A stretch of DNA of 64,000 bases from Mastigias papua (GCA_964019165.1 OZ025268.1:14234859-14298858), one strand, 5' to 3'. Shown: positions 10,617-23,106, numbered from the stretch's first letter. The notes: a model not told the origin generated them from the sequence alone. Made by a program: numbers and translations.

Positions 10617-12337
10617 AGTTTCCATCAAATTCAGATCTCTGATTCCTAAGATAATCCCATTCGTAGTTTCACGAAATTCACTACATGCAATTTCACAGCA
10701 TTTTCTGTCAAATTTTAAGTTATAACAATGCAAATTTACAAGCTATTTTTCAATATATCCACCTGGCAATGTTCAATTTTCATGGCTATTTTCTATTTCA
10801 TAGCTATGTACTTCTGGTAATGCTGCAAAGCGAAAAAGAGCAATTTAACTGCCCTGGGTACCTGTTATTAGAGCCGTTTTCTGAACTTAGCATTTTCACA
10901 TAAAAAAAGCACAAAAATTGTCTATTTTTATTTTAGAGCTGAATAAAACAAACTGTATTATATTCTATCAAGCAGACCATAGTTTCTCTAATCTGCAACA
11001 TTTTGTGAAGCCACTCCCAAAAGAGCTTGTACAGACTCGTGCAGGTGGAGGGGGGCAGTGTACTCTTTATAGGAATATCAACTTTTTTCATTACATGTTG
11101 ATATAGTAGAAATGTTGAATATCATGTCAAGATTGAATACCTTCACGTGGTCGTCTACTGATCTATTAGATGCGTTTTGACTTGATGTCCAGAAAATCGC
11201 CAAAAAATTCTACGAAATTCAAGGAACATTTATCATTGAATACAACACTACCTCTTGATAGTAATTCTGGGAGAAGCTTTAAATTTGAGCTACATCTTCA
11301 AATTAATGCCGTTGGATAGATCTGAGAGAGAGCACTAGAATGCCATTTACCTAATGTCAATATGTTAAGTAGTTAAAAAGTTATGAAACTAGTGTTAAGA
11401 ATTTCACGTCAAATCTTCAAATACTTGCATTGGAAATTAGTATTATTGTGAAGGCAATAGGATTTGAAAGAAATTAAATGTGAAAGGGCGAGAAAATAAC
11501 CGACCTGAGCGGGATTCGAACTCGCAACCCTTGACATTGTATGTCAAGTGCTCTACCAACTGAGCTATCGGGCCACGCTTCCAAATCGTTGCTCAAGGGT
11601 AGGTCATTTGCTCGCACCGCCCCTCTCTTAACCAATTTGCACAGGGGAGCCATCGCAGCTCCATCACAATGTGCATAGGAGAAGCAATAACGAGAAATTT
11701 ATTGATAAAACTATTTAGCCATAGTTTTGTTCCACCTTACTTGCGTAAGCAGATACTAATTTCCAATACAAGACATAAAATTTATAGCTTCAAATGCTTG
11801 TGACTTTTGGACATATTGAGATCAGGTAAATGGCATTTTAGTGCTCTCTCCCTCAGATCTATTCAACCATATTCAATTTGAAGCTGTATCTCAAATTCAA
11901 AGCTTCTACCCGGAATTAAGTAGTTTTAAATTTTTCTCTAGGTTATTTTCAGCTCTAAAGTTGAAAATAGACACTTTTTGTGCTTTTTTTATGTGAAAAT
12001 GCTAAGTTCAGAAAACGGCTCTAATAACAGGTACCCAGGGCAGTTAAATTGCTCTTTTTCGCTTTGCAGCATTACCAGAAGTACATATGAAAATTGATGT
12101 TAAGTTGATGTTAAGTCCATGAAAATTGATGTTAAGTTATTGCGATAGAAATAGAAAATAGCCATGAAAATTGAACATTGCCAGGTGGATATATTGAAAA
12201 ATAGCTTGTAAATTTGCATTGTTATAACTTAAAATTTGACAGGAAATGCTGTGAAATTGAATTTAGTGAATTTCGTGAAATTATGAATGCGAATAGCTTA
12301 GGTCACAGAGATCTGAATTTGATGAAAACTTTTTTTC
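10617..12337. mobile_element. Fold-back element with tRNA-like core
   Basis: The outer arms, about 10617-10943 and 11931-12337, are diverged reverse complements; for example ATCAAATTCAGATCTCTG occurs in both. A second inner pair is visible at about 11254-11446 and 11752-11925. A tRNA-like sequence sits in the centre at 11502-11574. The right outer arm carries an extra GAAAATTGATGTTAAGT tandem repeat near 12087-12136. No open reading frame of transposase type is present, so it is non-autonomous. Arm identity looks roughly 85 percent by eye, suggesting an old insertion. Confidence 0.65.
11502..11574 (-). tRNA. tRNA-like sequence (Lys-type body, probably not functional)
   Basis: A cloverleaf can be drawn: an acceptor helix with one mismatch, a D arm GCTC...GAGC, and a T arm with TTCGAAT. 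The body is close to animal tRNA-Lys (ATAGCTCAGTTGGTAGAGC). The anticodon arm has a 6-bp helix around ATACAAT, which gives no normal anticodon position. It lies at the centre of a fold-back element, so I read it as tRNA-derived. Confidence 0.4.
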
Positions 12338-13639
12338 GTGAGAAGATCAAATAGCATTCTTTAATTGCCAATACTTTGTTAAGTTATTGCGATAACTTCT
12401 GTCTTTCCTAGTCCTTCCTTAATTATGTGCTTATGGACCATTGTATGCATATGTAATAAACTATGTAGGAGAGATTTTCGGAGTGTCTTTTAATGCTATT
12501 AATTTTGCCAGATCGAGTATGGTACCTCTCCTCCTTGCTGTACAAACTGACCCATATGCCTGACGGATTTCATTTTTATGCATCGAGTAATTCTCGATGG
12601 AGAAAAAGAGCTGTGAAGTACCATTTAACCAACGCCTTATTGTTCTACCTTTTTCGAGTTGAACATCTTTTGCCGCTTGGTAACTCCGGCATTTGCAATC
12701 AAATCCATAGTGTTTGATGGACGATGTGTGATTGCAACGCTATAACCCTGGTTTCCATACAGCTGAAGATACCGTAGGGTGTTGGTGCCACTTGCCTGTA
12801 CAGGCATATCGAAACAATTTGAATTTGTACGGAAAAAATGTTTTAGGTGCCGTTGGCAACCTTTGCCATGTTATTTCTGGTGCCGGAGTGACTGTAAAAA
12901 ATAGCATAAATTCAGCTTGTCTCTAATCTTACTGCATGGTACCGACATGATACCAGTAGCCGCCACCATTTTCAGTTCATTTTTATATCATGTATGGAGG
13001 GTGGCTCTTCAGCAGAAGCTGATTTACTAGGTGTCCTCCATGTAATTACAACATAACGGTTAAAAACAAATCTAATATATTCTATAATGTAAGAATGTAC
13101 AGATATGTAAACTGACTAACAATCATTTTAATAATAACTCTAGTAATCAAAAACATGAAGATGAGCAACGCAAATTTTATCTTTGCTTTGAATACCTGCA
13201 GGGAAGATGCCTGCTTCATTGCAGTTGGAGAGGCATTCCATCACTTTGGACCTCCATATGAAAAGCATTGTTGCTCATTGTTCGTTGTTTTCTTAGGCAG
13301 TTATATTTTTTTGAAACTTCATGATAGCCAATGAATACTAAAGCTTCAATTATACATCTCACTATTCTAAGGCAGTGTACAATTGACTCGTCTGCTATAA
13401 CTAAACATTTAATAACAATCTAAAGTCTAATAACAGCAATAATAGAAAAGGCGGTTAAAAATTCATTAGCTCCGGGCCTCAAAGTTTTTTTGCGTTTGTA
13501 AAAATGTAATAGTTGCATCTTATTGCAATAGTTTATGCTTTCATCATGATCTTCTGTTGATGAGAACTACCAAAATTCATATCATTAAGCAATGACAAAA
13601 AGGAACTTGAGGAGCTTCCAAATATACCGAGCGCACTCA
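12338..13639. other. Non-coding, nothing recognised
   Basis: No recognisable coding exon. There are short open frames without splice support and no tandem arrays. Confidence 0.45.
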
Positions 13640-13912
13640 CTATGAGATATTGAGAAGCTTAACCTCAGAGTGCTTAGTCTGTAGGTTTGTAATAAGGGGG
13701 CGATACATATCAGCTTTGCGGTCACTATTTATCTTATTATTGGACTCAAAGCCAATAGTTACCTCTAGCAGGTACATAGTGGTATTATTTTGAATTAGGA
13801 CAAGATCTGGCTTGAGATAATTACCAGTAATCAAATATGGAAATGTAGCAGGAGAAATATCTACGTATAAAGAGCTATCCTTAAATATATACAGAGTTTT
13901 AGATATATGCAA
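13640..13912 (-). pseudogene. Restriction-like endonuclease domain fragment
   Basis: A 90-codon frame reads LITGNYLKPDLVL, then MYLLEVTIGFESN, then a basic NSDRKADMYRPL stretch. The spacing PD...EvT resembles the PD-(D/E)XK-type domain found at the C-termini of some non-LTR elements. Related fragments occur at 38775-39130 and 53881-54273. It has no RT attached and is truncated at its carboxy end, so it is a relic. Confidence 0.55.
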
Positions 13913-13989
13913 AAGAACCGAGTTATGACGCCAGGTTTACCTGCCATCTTCCAGGTAGGATTTACAACTAGACACTGTGCACTGGAGAC

Positions 13990-16262
13990 TTTCAGATTGC
14001 AGGCTGTGTCATGGAATGTTTTTACAAATGTAGGCCTTTTGATGAAGAAAGACAGCCTATCAGGGGATATAGGCAAAGGATGTATAGAGAGTGTAGAGAA
14101 CGTGTGTGTGACCATGCTAGGGCAATTGGCTGGTTGTCAGAACATGAATTGGAAGCAGTTAAAAGACAAGTAGAACATGACTTCCAGATTGAAATTTACA
14201 GAGAAAAAAAGTGAAATAGCGGTGGTAGACCCAGTAGATATTGCTACTGAGACAGGTGAAAAAGAATTGTTTAATGTAGGAGATGGCCTTTGTGATACTG
14301 AGGGTGATTTAAATGAAAATACTAGGGTGATCGTTATACGATTGAGGGAGATAATTGTCGAAAGAAGGACAGGCTATGGCATTACGTTTATGAAGGTTGG
14401 AAGGAGGATGTTAAAGCTCCAAACAATGAGAATGAATAAAGCGGTTAGGTATTTGAAGGTCATGACTATTACAGAAACGAATATTTTAAGTGTGACTGCA
14501 AGTTTGTGGGTTGCTGATCAACTGCGAATAAAGAAATTAGAGCATAGGAAGAAAAATGAACCAAGGTGAAAACGGAGGATTGAAGGAAACTTAAGTAGAC
14601 TGAGACAAGAACTCAATATAGTAGAAAGGGAATCGAAGAAAGGACTTGGTGGAACGAAACAGCAAAAGTTGCTTGAGCTACATGAAAGGCACCGAGTGAA
14701 AGGAAAAGATCTTAAAACTGTGATTGAAGAACTCAAACAAAGGGGGCTTTGCTAGAAGTGCTACAGTCAGGAGATTTGAACAGAGAATCGAACAATTCAG
14801 ACAAAATCAACTTTTTAACATTAATCAGAAGAGAATATACTCAGAATTTAATGGAGGAAGAGGAAGATCAAGCGATCGCCCAAGTGCTGAAGAAAGTACA
14901 AGATTTTGGGATAATATTTGGAGTGTCGAAAAAGAGCATAACCGAGAGGCAGAATGGCTGAAAGATTTGAAGACTGAATTGGCGAGTGAAAATCAATTTC
15001 AAGAAAGGTTTGTCATAAATGTGGAGAAGGTACAAGACCAATGCAGAAAGATGCCTAACTGGAAACCAGGGAAGGATGGTGTGCAAGGGTATTCGATAAA
15101 AACCTGACCAATTGTCATCGGCGAATTGCTGGTCAGATGAATAGTATTTTGCTGGAAGAAGAAAGCTGCATACATGGATGACACATGGTCACACAGTGCT
15201 TTGTCAGAAAGGTGCGAGGAAGGAGAATACAGCAGAAAACTACCGCCTCGTTACATACCTTCAACTGATGTGCAAACTCTTAATAGGAATGACAGCAGAG
15301 CAGACATATAAGTACCTTGTTCACGAAAAGCTTTTACCTGACGAACAAAACGGATGTAGGAGGGGAATCCGTGGAGCAAAGGGTAATTCATTTGTCGACA
15401 AGACCGTACTGAAAGATTGTAGGAAAAGGCACACTAATCTATCTATGGCCTGGATAGATTACAAGAAAGTGTATGACTTTGTTCCAGATAGCTGGATTAT
15501 TGAATATATGAAGATATTTTGAATCACTGAGAATGTGACATTTTTAGGAGGGATTATGGAGCAATGGAAAATCTCACTAACATCAAATGGTGAATATCTT
15601 GGGGAGATTTATGTCAAAGAGGAATCTTTCAAGGAGACAGTCTCTCGCCACTTTTGTTTGTTCTAAGCATGATACTTCTGTCATTGGTTCTTACGAAGGT
15701 AAATGTATGTTATGAATGGGGAAAGAAAGAATGCAAGCTGAATCATCTGCTACCCATGGGTGATTCGAAGCTGTTGGCCAAGAGTGAAGAGCAGATAGAA
15801 ACACTTGTCAGGACTGTTCTTGTCTTTAGTACAGATGTTTGGATGGACTTTGGATTGAATACGTGTAGAATTTTTGTTATGAAAGGAGGGGAAGTAGTTA
15901 CAAGTGAAGGAATAACGTTGCCAAATAGAGAAGTAATGAAGGAAGTTAAAAAGGAAGGGTACATCTATTTAGAAATAGTTGAATTAGATAAAATCAAAGA
16001 AATGAAAGAAAAAACCATTAAGGAATATAAGCAAAACCTCAGATTGGTGCTATAATCAAACCTGGATGGGAAAAATAAAATAACCACAATAAATGCATGG
16101 ACAGTTACTATATTCAGGTATGGAGCAGGAATACTGTATTGGAAAGATAGTGAATTGAAAGAAATCGATAGGAAATCCAGAAGAACAATGAGAATATATG
16201 GAGCGTTACATCCAAAAAGTGACGTTGACAGATTGTGCATGAACAGACAGATTGACACTTTG
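13990..16262 (+). pseudogene. R2-like non-LTR retrotransposon relic, copy A
   Basis: Pieces of one retrotransposon protein follow in order across several frames. A Myb-like N-terminal block is at 14011-14214 (PIRGYRQRM...GWLSEHELEAV). A charged linker follows to about 15100. The RT core at 15178-15522 shows NGCRRGIRGAKGN and AWIDYKKVYDFVPDSWI. A second RT part is at about 15740-16260, ending in YGALHPKSDVDRL. The catalytic DD motif region reads MGDSKLLAKS, so one essential Asp is lost. Frameshifts and stops separate the pieces. The carboxy endonuclease part is not visible. It is a dead copy of the family also present at 16.5-27.6 kb and 39-43 kb. Confidence 0.7.
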
Positions 16263-16549
16263 CCGAAAGTTTTGGAAATGTAGGAAAGAGAGAATTCTAT
16301 TAGCCATTGGTTATTTGTTATGACTCACCTCATAGCAGAACTGAGGGCAATTGCAACAGCCTGAATACAATGTATGCTAATATTAAAAATAATGATAATA
16401 ATATTAGTAATATTAGTAATAAAAGAGAAGGTTGGGGTAATCGAATGGAACAATGTATTGCTGCAACTCAAGTCACAAATGAAACTAGTGAATTTAGAAA
16501 ACGTCTTGAATGGAAAACAGAAATGAAAATATCGCTAGTCTCATTTGAT

Positions 16550-18344
16550 GATTAAGAGAAATCAAAAGGTAAAGGTTTATGAAAAGAGTTACAGAAAGGT
16601 GGGATCAGAAGTATTCTGAATACAACCTAACTATTTTGCAAAATTGAAGGACAACGCCGCAAGATTTAAGGAGTCAGATGTAATGAACATAATTTTGGTC
16701 CGACAAAGAGAAAAACAACCACATATAAAGATGGTAGATAAGTATTTGGAAGAAAAGATAGCCGTGAGCATAGAGGATATAGTTGGTGAAAATGAGTAAG
16801 TAGGGAAGCAAACTGCCTGGGATATTGAGGCCTTAGAACCAACGGAACAAAATGCACATTCTGCAGTGGTGCTGACTGAGGGAACTAAAACATCTTTCAT
16901 CGTGGAATTGGAGAAAATGACACCTACATCAATGCAGCAACTGGAACCACGAGTGAAGCTGCCAAAGATTAGATTTTATGATCAAATATGTGAGAGGAAA
17001 CAAGATTTTGGGTTTATATTTGAGTGAAGTGGATACTATACCAGAAATATGCGACAGAGTGTATGCAGTGGGAAAAGCGATAGCATCAAGTTTAGGAGTA
17101 CACACAATGGTTAGTGAACAAAGTGGCAAAAGGAAAGCAAAAGTTGAAGAAGGAAATCGTAGGGCACGAAAACTGAAAGAAGATATCACAGAATTGAGAC
17201 AGATGGTTTCAAGAACAAGCAATGAGTTTTATAAGAAAAAGCAACGGAGAAAAACAACAGCCAAAGAAAAGATCATTCTCCAGCAACTGAGGAATAAATG
17301 TAAAAAGGATGCCATGGATGGAGGAGACTGGAAGACAACTCAAACAAAAGGTAAGAATGTTACTGAGTTTCAAGTGCCTTTTGAGAATTTGAAAAAGTAT
17401 GTCAAAAAAAGAAAGTGATGGAAAGCTCCAGGAATTGACGGAATACAGAATTATTGGAGGAAGAAATTCGAATCTGCTCAGAATGCACTCACAAGGACAT
17501 TCATAAAGCTAACAGAAAATAATCATTTGATTCCGATGTGGTGGCCACCAGGAAGGACGGTATTGCTCCCTAAGACAAAGCACTTAGAAAATGAGAAGAA
17601 CTATAGACCCATACCGTGCTTAAACACGTCATATAAAATCATGACAAGGATTGTAGTGAAGTACATGAGGGAAAATTCCATGGTTAATGAAATATGAGAT
17701 GAAGACCAGTTATGGGCGGTTGAAGCTGTTCTAGGAACAGCAGATCATTTGATCATTGATAGATGTATCGTAGAAGAAGTCAAAGAATACCATAGGAATC
17801 TTGCAGTAGCATTCTATAAGTATAGAAAAGCCTATGATACAGTGCACCATGATTGGATGTTGAGAGTTTACGAATGTATTGGCATACCAAATGATGTGAT
17901 AGACTTTATACCGCAGCTAATGAAATTTTGGAATACTAAGCTAGAGCTTTGGAAATAGGAGAGAAGGTAACAAGTAGGTCGATTGACATATTTTGTGGAT
18001 TTTTACAAGGAGACAGCTATTCACCGGTTTGTTTTTACCTCTTGGAAATTCCAGTCTGTTTACTTTTGCAACAAAGTAGAGGTTATAAGATGGGTCCACC
18101 TGAGCACAGAGATATCAAGCGAACACATAGCTTGTTTGTCAATGATTTAAAGCAATATCAGGAAAATCACACAGTTTGAAAGATGTAAACGAAATTATTG
18201 TGCAGACTAGTCATGACACTAGAGCATCTTACGGAGTAGTTAAATGTGCCGAAATTGTATTTGAGCGAGGCAAAACAGTCAAAGATGAAGTATTAGAAGT
18301 ACCAGAGGAAAGAATGAATGCTATGGATCCAGATGAGAATTATA

Positions 18345-18345
<1 letters not shown>
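16550..18345 (+). pseudogene. R2-like retrotransposon relic, copy B, 5' part
   Basis: Fragments match the copy at 39-43 kb: DNAARFKESDVMN, a coiled, lysine-rich linker at 16978-17418, and then RT blocks from about 17440. The blocks are YRPIPCLNTSYKI, HRNLAVAFYKYRKAYDTVHHDWMLRVY and FLQGDSYSPVCFYL. The catalytic box reads FVNDLKQY, with Asn in place of the first Asp. The frame reaches MDPDEN at about 18340 and runs straight into (TA)n. The expected continuation, FLGIE, is found 8.2 kb away at 26580. The element was therefore split by the island between. Confidence 0.75.

Positions 18346-18401
<56 letters not shown>
18346..18401. repeat. (TA)n microsatellite
   Basis: Pure TA repeat at the left boundary of the 18.3-26.6 kb island, directly after the interrupted R2-like coding sequence. 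Confidence 0.9.
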
Positions 18402-18408
<7 letters not shown>

Positions 18409-18410
18409 GA

Positions 18411-18480
18411 AACATCGTGAGTTCGACTCCGTACTGGGGCCACAATAAATTTTCCAATTGTGGTAGCCCACTTATGTCTA
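18411..18480 (+). repeat. Fragment of the 264-bp tRNA-like unit
   Basis: It contains the 3' half of the tRNA-like segment (ATCGTGAGTTCGACTCCG) and the following GGGGCCACAATAAATTTTCC tail. It is a truncated copy of the units at 23239-23715, with (TA)n on both sides. Confidence 0.75.
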
Positions 18481-18622
<142 letters not shown>

Positions 18623-18653
18623 AAACCACAAATATACTATCCTTTAAGTAAAC

Positions 18654-18676
18654 GTTTCGATCAGAATCTTCATCAG
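18654..18676 (-). ncRNA. Hammerhead-like core, PLE palindrome left end
   Basis: On the minus strand a CTGATGA box is followed by A, helix GAT/ATC with loop TCTG, then GAAAC and GTTTAC. This is the hammerhead consensus except for the extra A before helix II and an imperfect helix III. PLEs are known to carry hammerhead motifs in their terminal repeats. Self-cleavage of this copy is not shown. Confidence 0.55.
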
Positions 18677-18961
18677 TACTAAACTTACAATGACATTGGG
18701 CCTGCTTAAATTACCTACATAACATGGGGTCACAATTGATATTACCTAAGGGGGACCTACCTATTAACACCTCATGATAAATTAAGAATACATTATATGG
18801 GGAGGGCCGAAGCTGTGAAGTAAGAAACAAAGGAGGATAATATAGAGCATATAAGGTGATGCAAAGAGTGCGAGAAGTGTGAAGAAAAGAAGAATAGATG
18901 CTGGATAGACGCAAAATGGACAAAAGAAGCAATTAACGCTAGGAAAGTGCATAGGGGATTG

Positions 18962-20890
18962 CTAATGATCTGCATATCTGACGTTAAGTCCCTCAGGTAT
19001 AAAGCTCTGTAGTCTAAACTGCCAGAATCCCTCCTTATGTCTAGAAACTCCAAATACCCTATCTATAATTTGAAAACTAACATCCTCTAAAAATCCATGA
19101 TGGTTGGCTTCTGTAAAATGTCTAAACAACTCTGCCTGCGTCACTGCTACTCCACTAGAAAACTTCCTACTAGATGACTTATAATTGTTAAACCTGGCTC
19201 TAAATGATGTAAAGGTGCTACCTACATACTGCTTGCCACATACTTTACAGCCTAATAAATACACTACCCCTGAAGAATCGCAATTAAAATCACTATTTAT
19301 ATCATACTCCCTACCTGAAACATTACATCTAAACCCACTACCCTCTGACATATAATTGCAAACTTGACATCGCGCTTTACCACACCTAAAACAACCCCTA
19401 ACTCCTTCTGTCCGAATCTTAGGAAGCTTAGCTCTAACTAGATTATCCTTCAAATTTGGTGCCCGTCTGAAGACCACAAGAGGCTGCTCTTTAAAGGCCA
19501 TCCTGTGTTCTTCAGACGCTTCTAACATGGTATGGAGTTTCCTAATTATGCCCCTAAGCTCATTAAGTGCTGGATGGAATGTAACTACTAATGGAACCTG
19601 ATCCTTTCTCTTGTCATTACATCTACCTTCCTGGTTAAAAAGTCTTTCTCTGTCTAAACTACTAGCACGAACTATCTGCTCCCTAACGAAATCCTCCTTA
19701 TAACCCCTATCTACTAACCAACTCACTAACTCCTCCGACCTCTTTCTGAACTTCTTCTCATCTGAACAAATTCTTCTAATTCTAAGAGCCTGTCCATATG
19801 GGATTGCTTTTTTGACGTGCCATGGGTGAAAAGAGCTCCTCTGCAAATACTGGTGTGTATCAGTAGATTTGCAGTAGAGATCTGTCTCCAAGGCCCGTCC
19901 CTTTCTACTTACTAAAACATCCAAATAACTGACACTATCCCTTGATTTCTCTGTTGTAAACTTTATTGTTTGATGATAACTATTAATATACTCTACAAAA
20001 CTACATAACTGTTCCTCGCCATGTGTCCAAATAAAAAACACATCATCAATGTACCTGTACCAAATCCAAGGCTTAACTTCACAACTGTTCAACATATCTT
20101 CTTCTAAACTGGACATAAACAAATTGGCATACGCCGGAGCAAACTTTGTGCCTATTGCGGTTCCTAACTTCTGCTTATACACTTTACCATTAAACTCAAA
20201 CACATTACTATCTAATACTAATTTTCCTAAACTAACTAATGACTTTGTAGAAATTGACGGATTCTGCCTTGTGTCCAGGGCTTTACGCATCGCCTCCAAA
20301 CCTTCACCATGTGGAATATTAGGGTAGAGGCCCACAACATCCGCTGTACATAATAAGGCATTGTCCGGAATTTCACCTAACTTAGCTAGCAACGACAGAA
20401 AATGATTAGTGTCCTTAACAAATGATTTACTCTTACTAACTAGAGGATTAAGGTGGAAGTCCAAATATTCTGAAATATGCTCTGTAGCTGTACCACAATT
20501 ACTAATAACCGGCCTACCTACAACATCTGACAATCCCTTATGTATCTTAGGCAACAAATAAAATCGACCCAACTTCGAACCTCTAACCTGCAAGTACTCA
20601 GCCTCCTTATCCGACAAAGCATGTTCACAAACCTGGATCTCCGAAACTACGTTACTAACCTCTGCTTCTAACTCTGATAAAGGACTACTATCTAACTCTT
20701 CATACACACTACTGTTATCTAACTGTCTATAAGCTTCCGCACAATAATCTTCTCTGTCCCAAACCACCACTGCTGACCCTTTATCTGCTTCCTTAATAAC
20801 AATAGTCTTGTCAGATTTAAGATCATACAACGCCTGTCGTTCCCCGATGGAAAGATTACTAAAGTTTCTACCTTCGGGTGCAATAGACAA
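18962..20890 (-). CDS. Penelope-like RT with GIY-YIG endonuclease (left arm)
   Basis: 642 codons are open to a stop at 18962. It has the same domains as the PLE at 254-2116: a KEADKGSAVVVW block, motif A with DVVGLYPNIPHGEGL, the catalytic YIDD followed by VFFIWTHG, a Cys-rich CFRCGKARCQVC, GIY-YIG as GVVYLLGC...YVGS, and the ending PEGLNV. The first listed codon at 20890 is TTG. The frame stays open further 5' through about 20985 (residues NPPRADPILESYLSLLE), so the protein is longer than 642 residues and its start lies at or beyond the palindrome junction. No frameshift is seen. It is probably recently active. Confidence 0.9.
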   Translation of the reverse strand: MSIAPEGRNFSNLSIGERQALYDLKSDKTIVIKEADKGSAVVVWDREDYCAEAYRQLDNSSVYEELDSSPLSELEAEVSNVVSEIQVCEHALSDKEAEYLQVRGSKLGRFYLLPKIHKGLSDVVGRPVISNCGTATEHISEYLDFHLNPLVSKSKSFVKDTNHFLSLLAKLGEIPDNALLCTADVVGLYPNIPHGEGLEAMRKALDTRQNPSISTKSLVSLGKLVLDSNVFEFNGKVYKQKLGTAIGTKFAPAYANLFMSSLEEDMLNSCEVKPWIWYRYIDDVFFIWTHGEEQLCSFVEYINSYHQTIKFTTEKSRDSVSYLDVLVSRKGRALETDLYCKSTDTHQYLQRSSFHPWHVKKAIPYGQALRIRRICSDEKKFRKRSEELVSWLVDRGYKEDFVREQIVRASSLDRERLFNQEGRCNDKRKDQVPLVVTFHPALNELRGIIRKLHTMLEASEEHRMAFKEQPLVVFRRAPNLKDNLVRAKLPKIRTEGVRGCFRCGKARCQVCNYMSEGSGFRCNVSGREYDINSDFNCDSSGVVYLLGCKVCGKQYVGSTFTSFRARFNNYKSSSRKFSSGVAVTQAELFRHFTEANHHGFLEDVSFQIIDRVFGVSRHKEGFWQFRLQSFIPEGLNVRYADH

Positions 20891-21022
20891 AGCTTCGCTT
20901 TCAAGAAGAGAGAGATAGGATTCTAATATAGGATCGGCCCTGGGAGGATTCCAACCTGACTTAATGTAAAAAGAGGGACCATTATTACTTGCAGGTTTGC
21001 AGGTTAGAGGTTTGCAGGTTAC

Positions 21023-22659
21023 AGTACTTGCAGGTTAGAGGTTCGAAGTTGGGTCGATTTTATTTGTTGCCTAAGATACATAAGGGATTGTCAGATGTTG
21101 TAGGTAGGCCGGTTATTAGTAATTGTGGTACAGCTACAGAGCATATTTCAGAATATTTGGACTTCCACCTTAATCCTCTAGTTAGTAAGAGTAAATCATT
21201 TGTTAAGGACACTAATCATTTTCTGTCGTTGCTAGCTAAGTTAGGTGAAATTCCGGACAATGCCTTATTATGTACAGCGGATGTTGTGGGCCTCTACCCT
21301 AATATTCCACATGGTGAAGGTTTGGAGGCGATGCGTAAAGCCCTGGACACAAGGCAGAATCCGTCAATTTCTACAAAGTCATTAGTTAGTTTAGGAAAAT
21401 TAGTATTAGATAGTAATGTGTTTGAGTTTAATGGTAAAGTGTATAAGCAGAAGTTAGGAACCGCAATAGGCACAAAGTTTGCTCCGGCGTATGCCAATTT
21501 GTTTATGTCCAGTTTAGAAGAAGATATGTTGAACAGTTGTGAAGTTAAGCCTTGGATTTGGTACAGGTACATTGATGATGTGTTTTTTATTTGGACACAT
21601 GGCGAGGAACAGTTATGTAGTTTTGTAGAGTATATTAATAGTTATCATCAAACAATAAAGTTTACAACAGAGAAATCAAGGGATAGTGTCAGTTATTTGG
21701 ATGTTTTAGTAAGTAGAAAGGGACGGGCCTTGGAGACAGATCTCTACTGCAAATCTACTGATACACACCAGTATTTGCAGAGGAGCTCTTTTCACCCATG
21801 GCACGTCAAAAAAGCAATCCCATATGGACAGGCTCTTAGAATTAGAAGAATTTGTTCAGATGAGAAGAAGTTCAGAAAGAGGTCGGAGGAGTTAGTGAGT
21901 TGGTTAGTAGATAGGGGTTATAAGGAGGATTTCGTTAGGGAGCAGATAGTTCGTGCTAGTAGTTTAGACAGAGAAAGACTTTTTAACCAGGAAGGTAGAT
22001 GTAATGACAAGAGAAAGGATCAGGTTCCATTAGTAGTTACATTCCATCCAGCACTTAATGAGCTTAGGGGCATAATTAGGAAACTCCATACCATGTTAGA
22101 AGCGTCTGAAGAACACAGGATGGCCTTTAAAGAGCAGCCTCTTGTGGTCTTCAGACGGGCACCAAATTTGAAGGATAATCTAGTTAGAGCTAAGCTTCCT
22201 AAGATTCGGACAGAAGGAGTTAGGGGTTGTTTTAGGTGTGGTAAAGCGCGATGTCAAGTTTGCAATTATATGTCAGAGGGTAGTGGGTTTAGATGTAATG
22301 TTTCAGGTAGGGAGTATGATATAAATAGTGATTTTAATTGCGATTCTTCAGGGGTAGTGTATTTATTAGGCTGTAAAGTATGTGGCAAGCAGTATGTAGG
22401 TAGCACCTTTACATCATTTAGAGCCAGGTTTAACAATTATAAGTCATCTAGTAGGAAGTTTTCTAGTGGAGTAGCAGTGACGCAGGCAGAGTTGTTTAGA
22501 CATTTTACAGAAGCCAACCATCATGGATTTTTAGAGGATGTTAGTTTTCAAATTATAGATAGGGTATTTGGAGTTTCTAGACATAAGGAGGGATTCTGGC
22601 AGTTTAGACTACAGAGCTTTATACCTGAGGGACTTAACGTCAGATATGCAGATCATTAG
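21023..22659 (+). pseudogene. Penelope-like RT/GIY-YIG, N-terminally truncated mirror copy
   Basis: It is identical in translation to the left-arm protein from YLQVRGSKLG to the stop, but it lacks the N-terminal block with KEADKGSAVVVW. The frame stays open upstream to 20989 only through junction repeats that fortuitously encode QVCRLEVCRL, and no ATG opens it. RT and GIY-YIG motifs are intact. Without its N-terminus and a promoter it is unlikely to act alone. It is the inverted, 5'-truncated half of the palindrome. Confidence 0.85.
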
Positions 22660-22944
22660 CAATCCCCTATGCACTTTCCTAGCGTTAATTGCTTCTTTTG
22701 TCCATTTTGCGTCTATCCAGCATCTATTCTTCTTTTCTTCACACTTCTCGCACTCTTTGCATCACCTTATATGCTCTATATTATCCTCCTTTGTTTCTTA
22801 CTTCACAGCTTCGGCCCTCCCCATATAATGTATTCTTAATTTATCATGAGGTGTTAATAGGTAGGTCCCCCTTAGGTAATATCAATTGTGACCCCATGTT
22901 ATGTAGGTAATTTAAGCAGGCCCAATGTCATTGTAAGTTTAGTA

Positions 22945-22967
22945 CTGATGAAGATTCTGATCGAAAC
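22945..22967 (+). ncRNA. Hammerhead-like core, PLE palindrome right end
   Basis: Exact mirror of the motif at 18654-18676: CTGATGA box, single A, 3-bp helix II and GAAAC box. It lies in the 3' flank of the right arm, about 285 bp after the stop codon. Confidence 0.55.
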
Positions 22968-23003
22968 GTTTACTTAAAGGATAGTATATTTGTGGTTTAT
23001 TCT

Positions 23004-23048
23004 ATTTATGTAATTTATATACGTTGTGGATGCGGCTTAGGTTTAGTT

Positions 23049-23050
<2 letters not shown>
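23004..23050 (+). repeat. Palindrome-outer terminal segment
   Basis: A 47-bp segment with TACGTTGTGGATGCGGCTTA joins the right end of the PLE palindrome to (TA)n. The same segment, inverted, flanks the solo termini at 26084-26130 and 44034-44080, which defines it as part of the element. Confidence 0.75.

Positions 23051-23105
<55 letters not shown>
23051..23105. repeat. (TA)n microsatellite
   Basis: Pure TA between the PLE palindrome and the small-unit array. Confidence 0.95.

Positions 23106-23106
<1 letters not shown>

Noticed and set aside
11502..11574. Functional tRNA gene
   Set aside because: The anticodon arm has the wrong geometry and the sequence sits in the middle of a fold-back element.
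12493..12926. Two adjacent frames as a possible exon pair
   Set aside because: No protein motif and no splice borders that join them in phase.
20989..21022. Alternative N-terminus of the right-arm PLE protein
   Set aside because: The residues come from junction repeats of TTGCAGGTT and start at TTG; they are a by-product of the palindrome junction.
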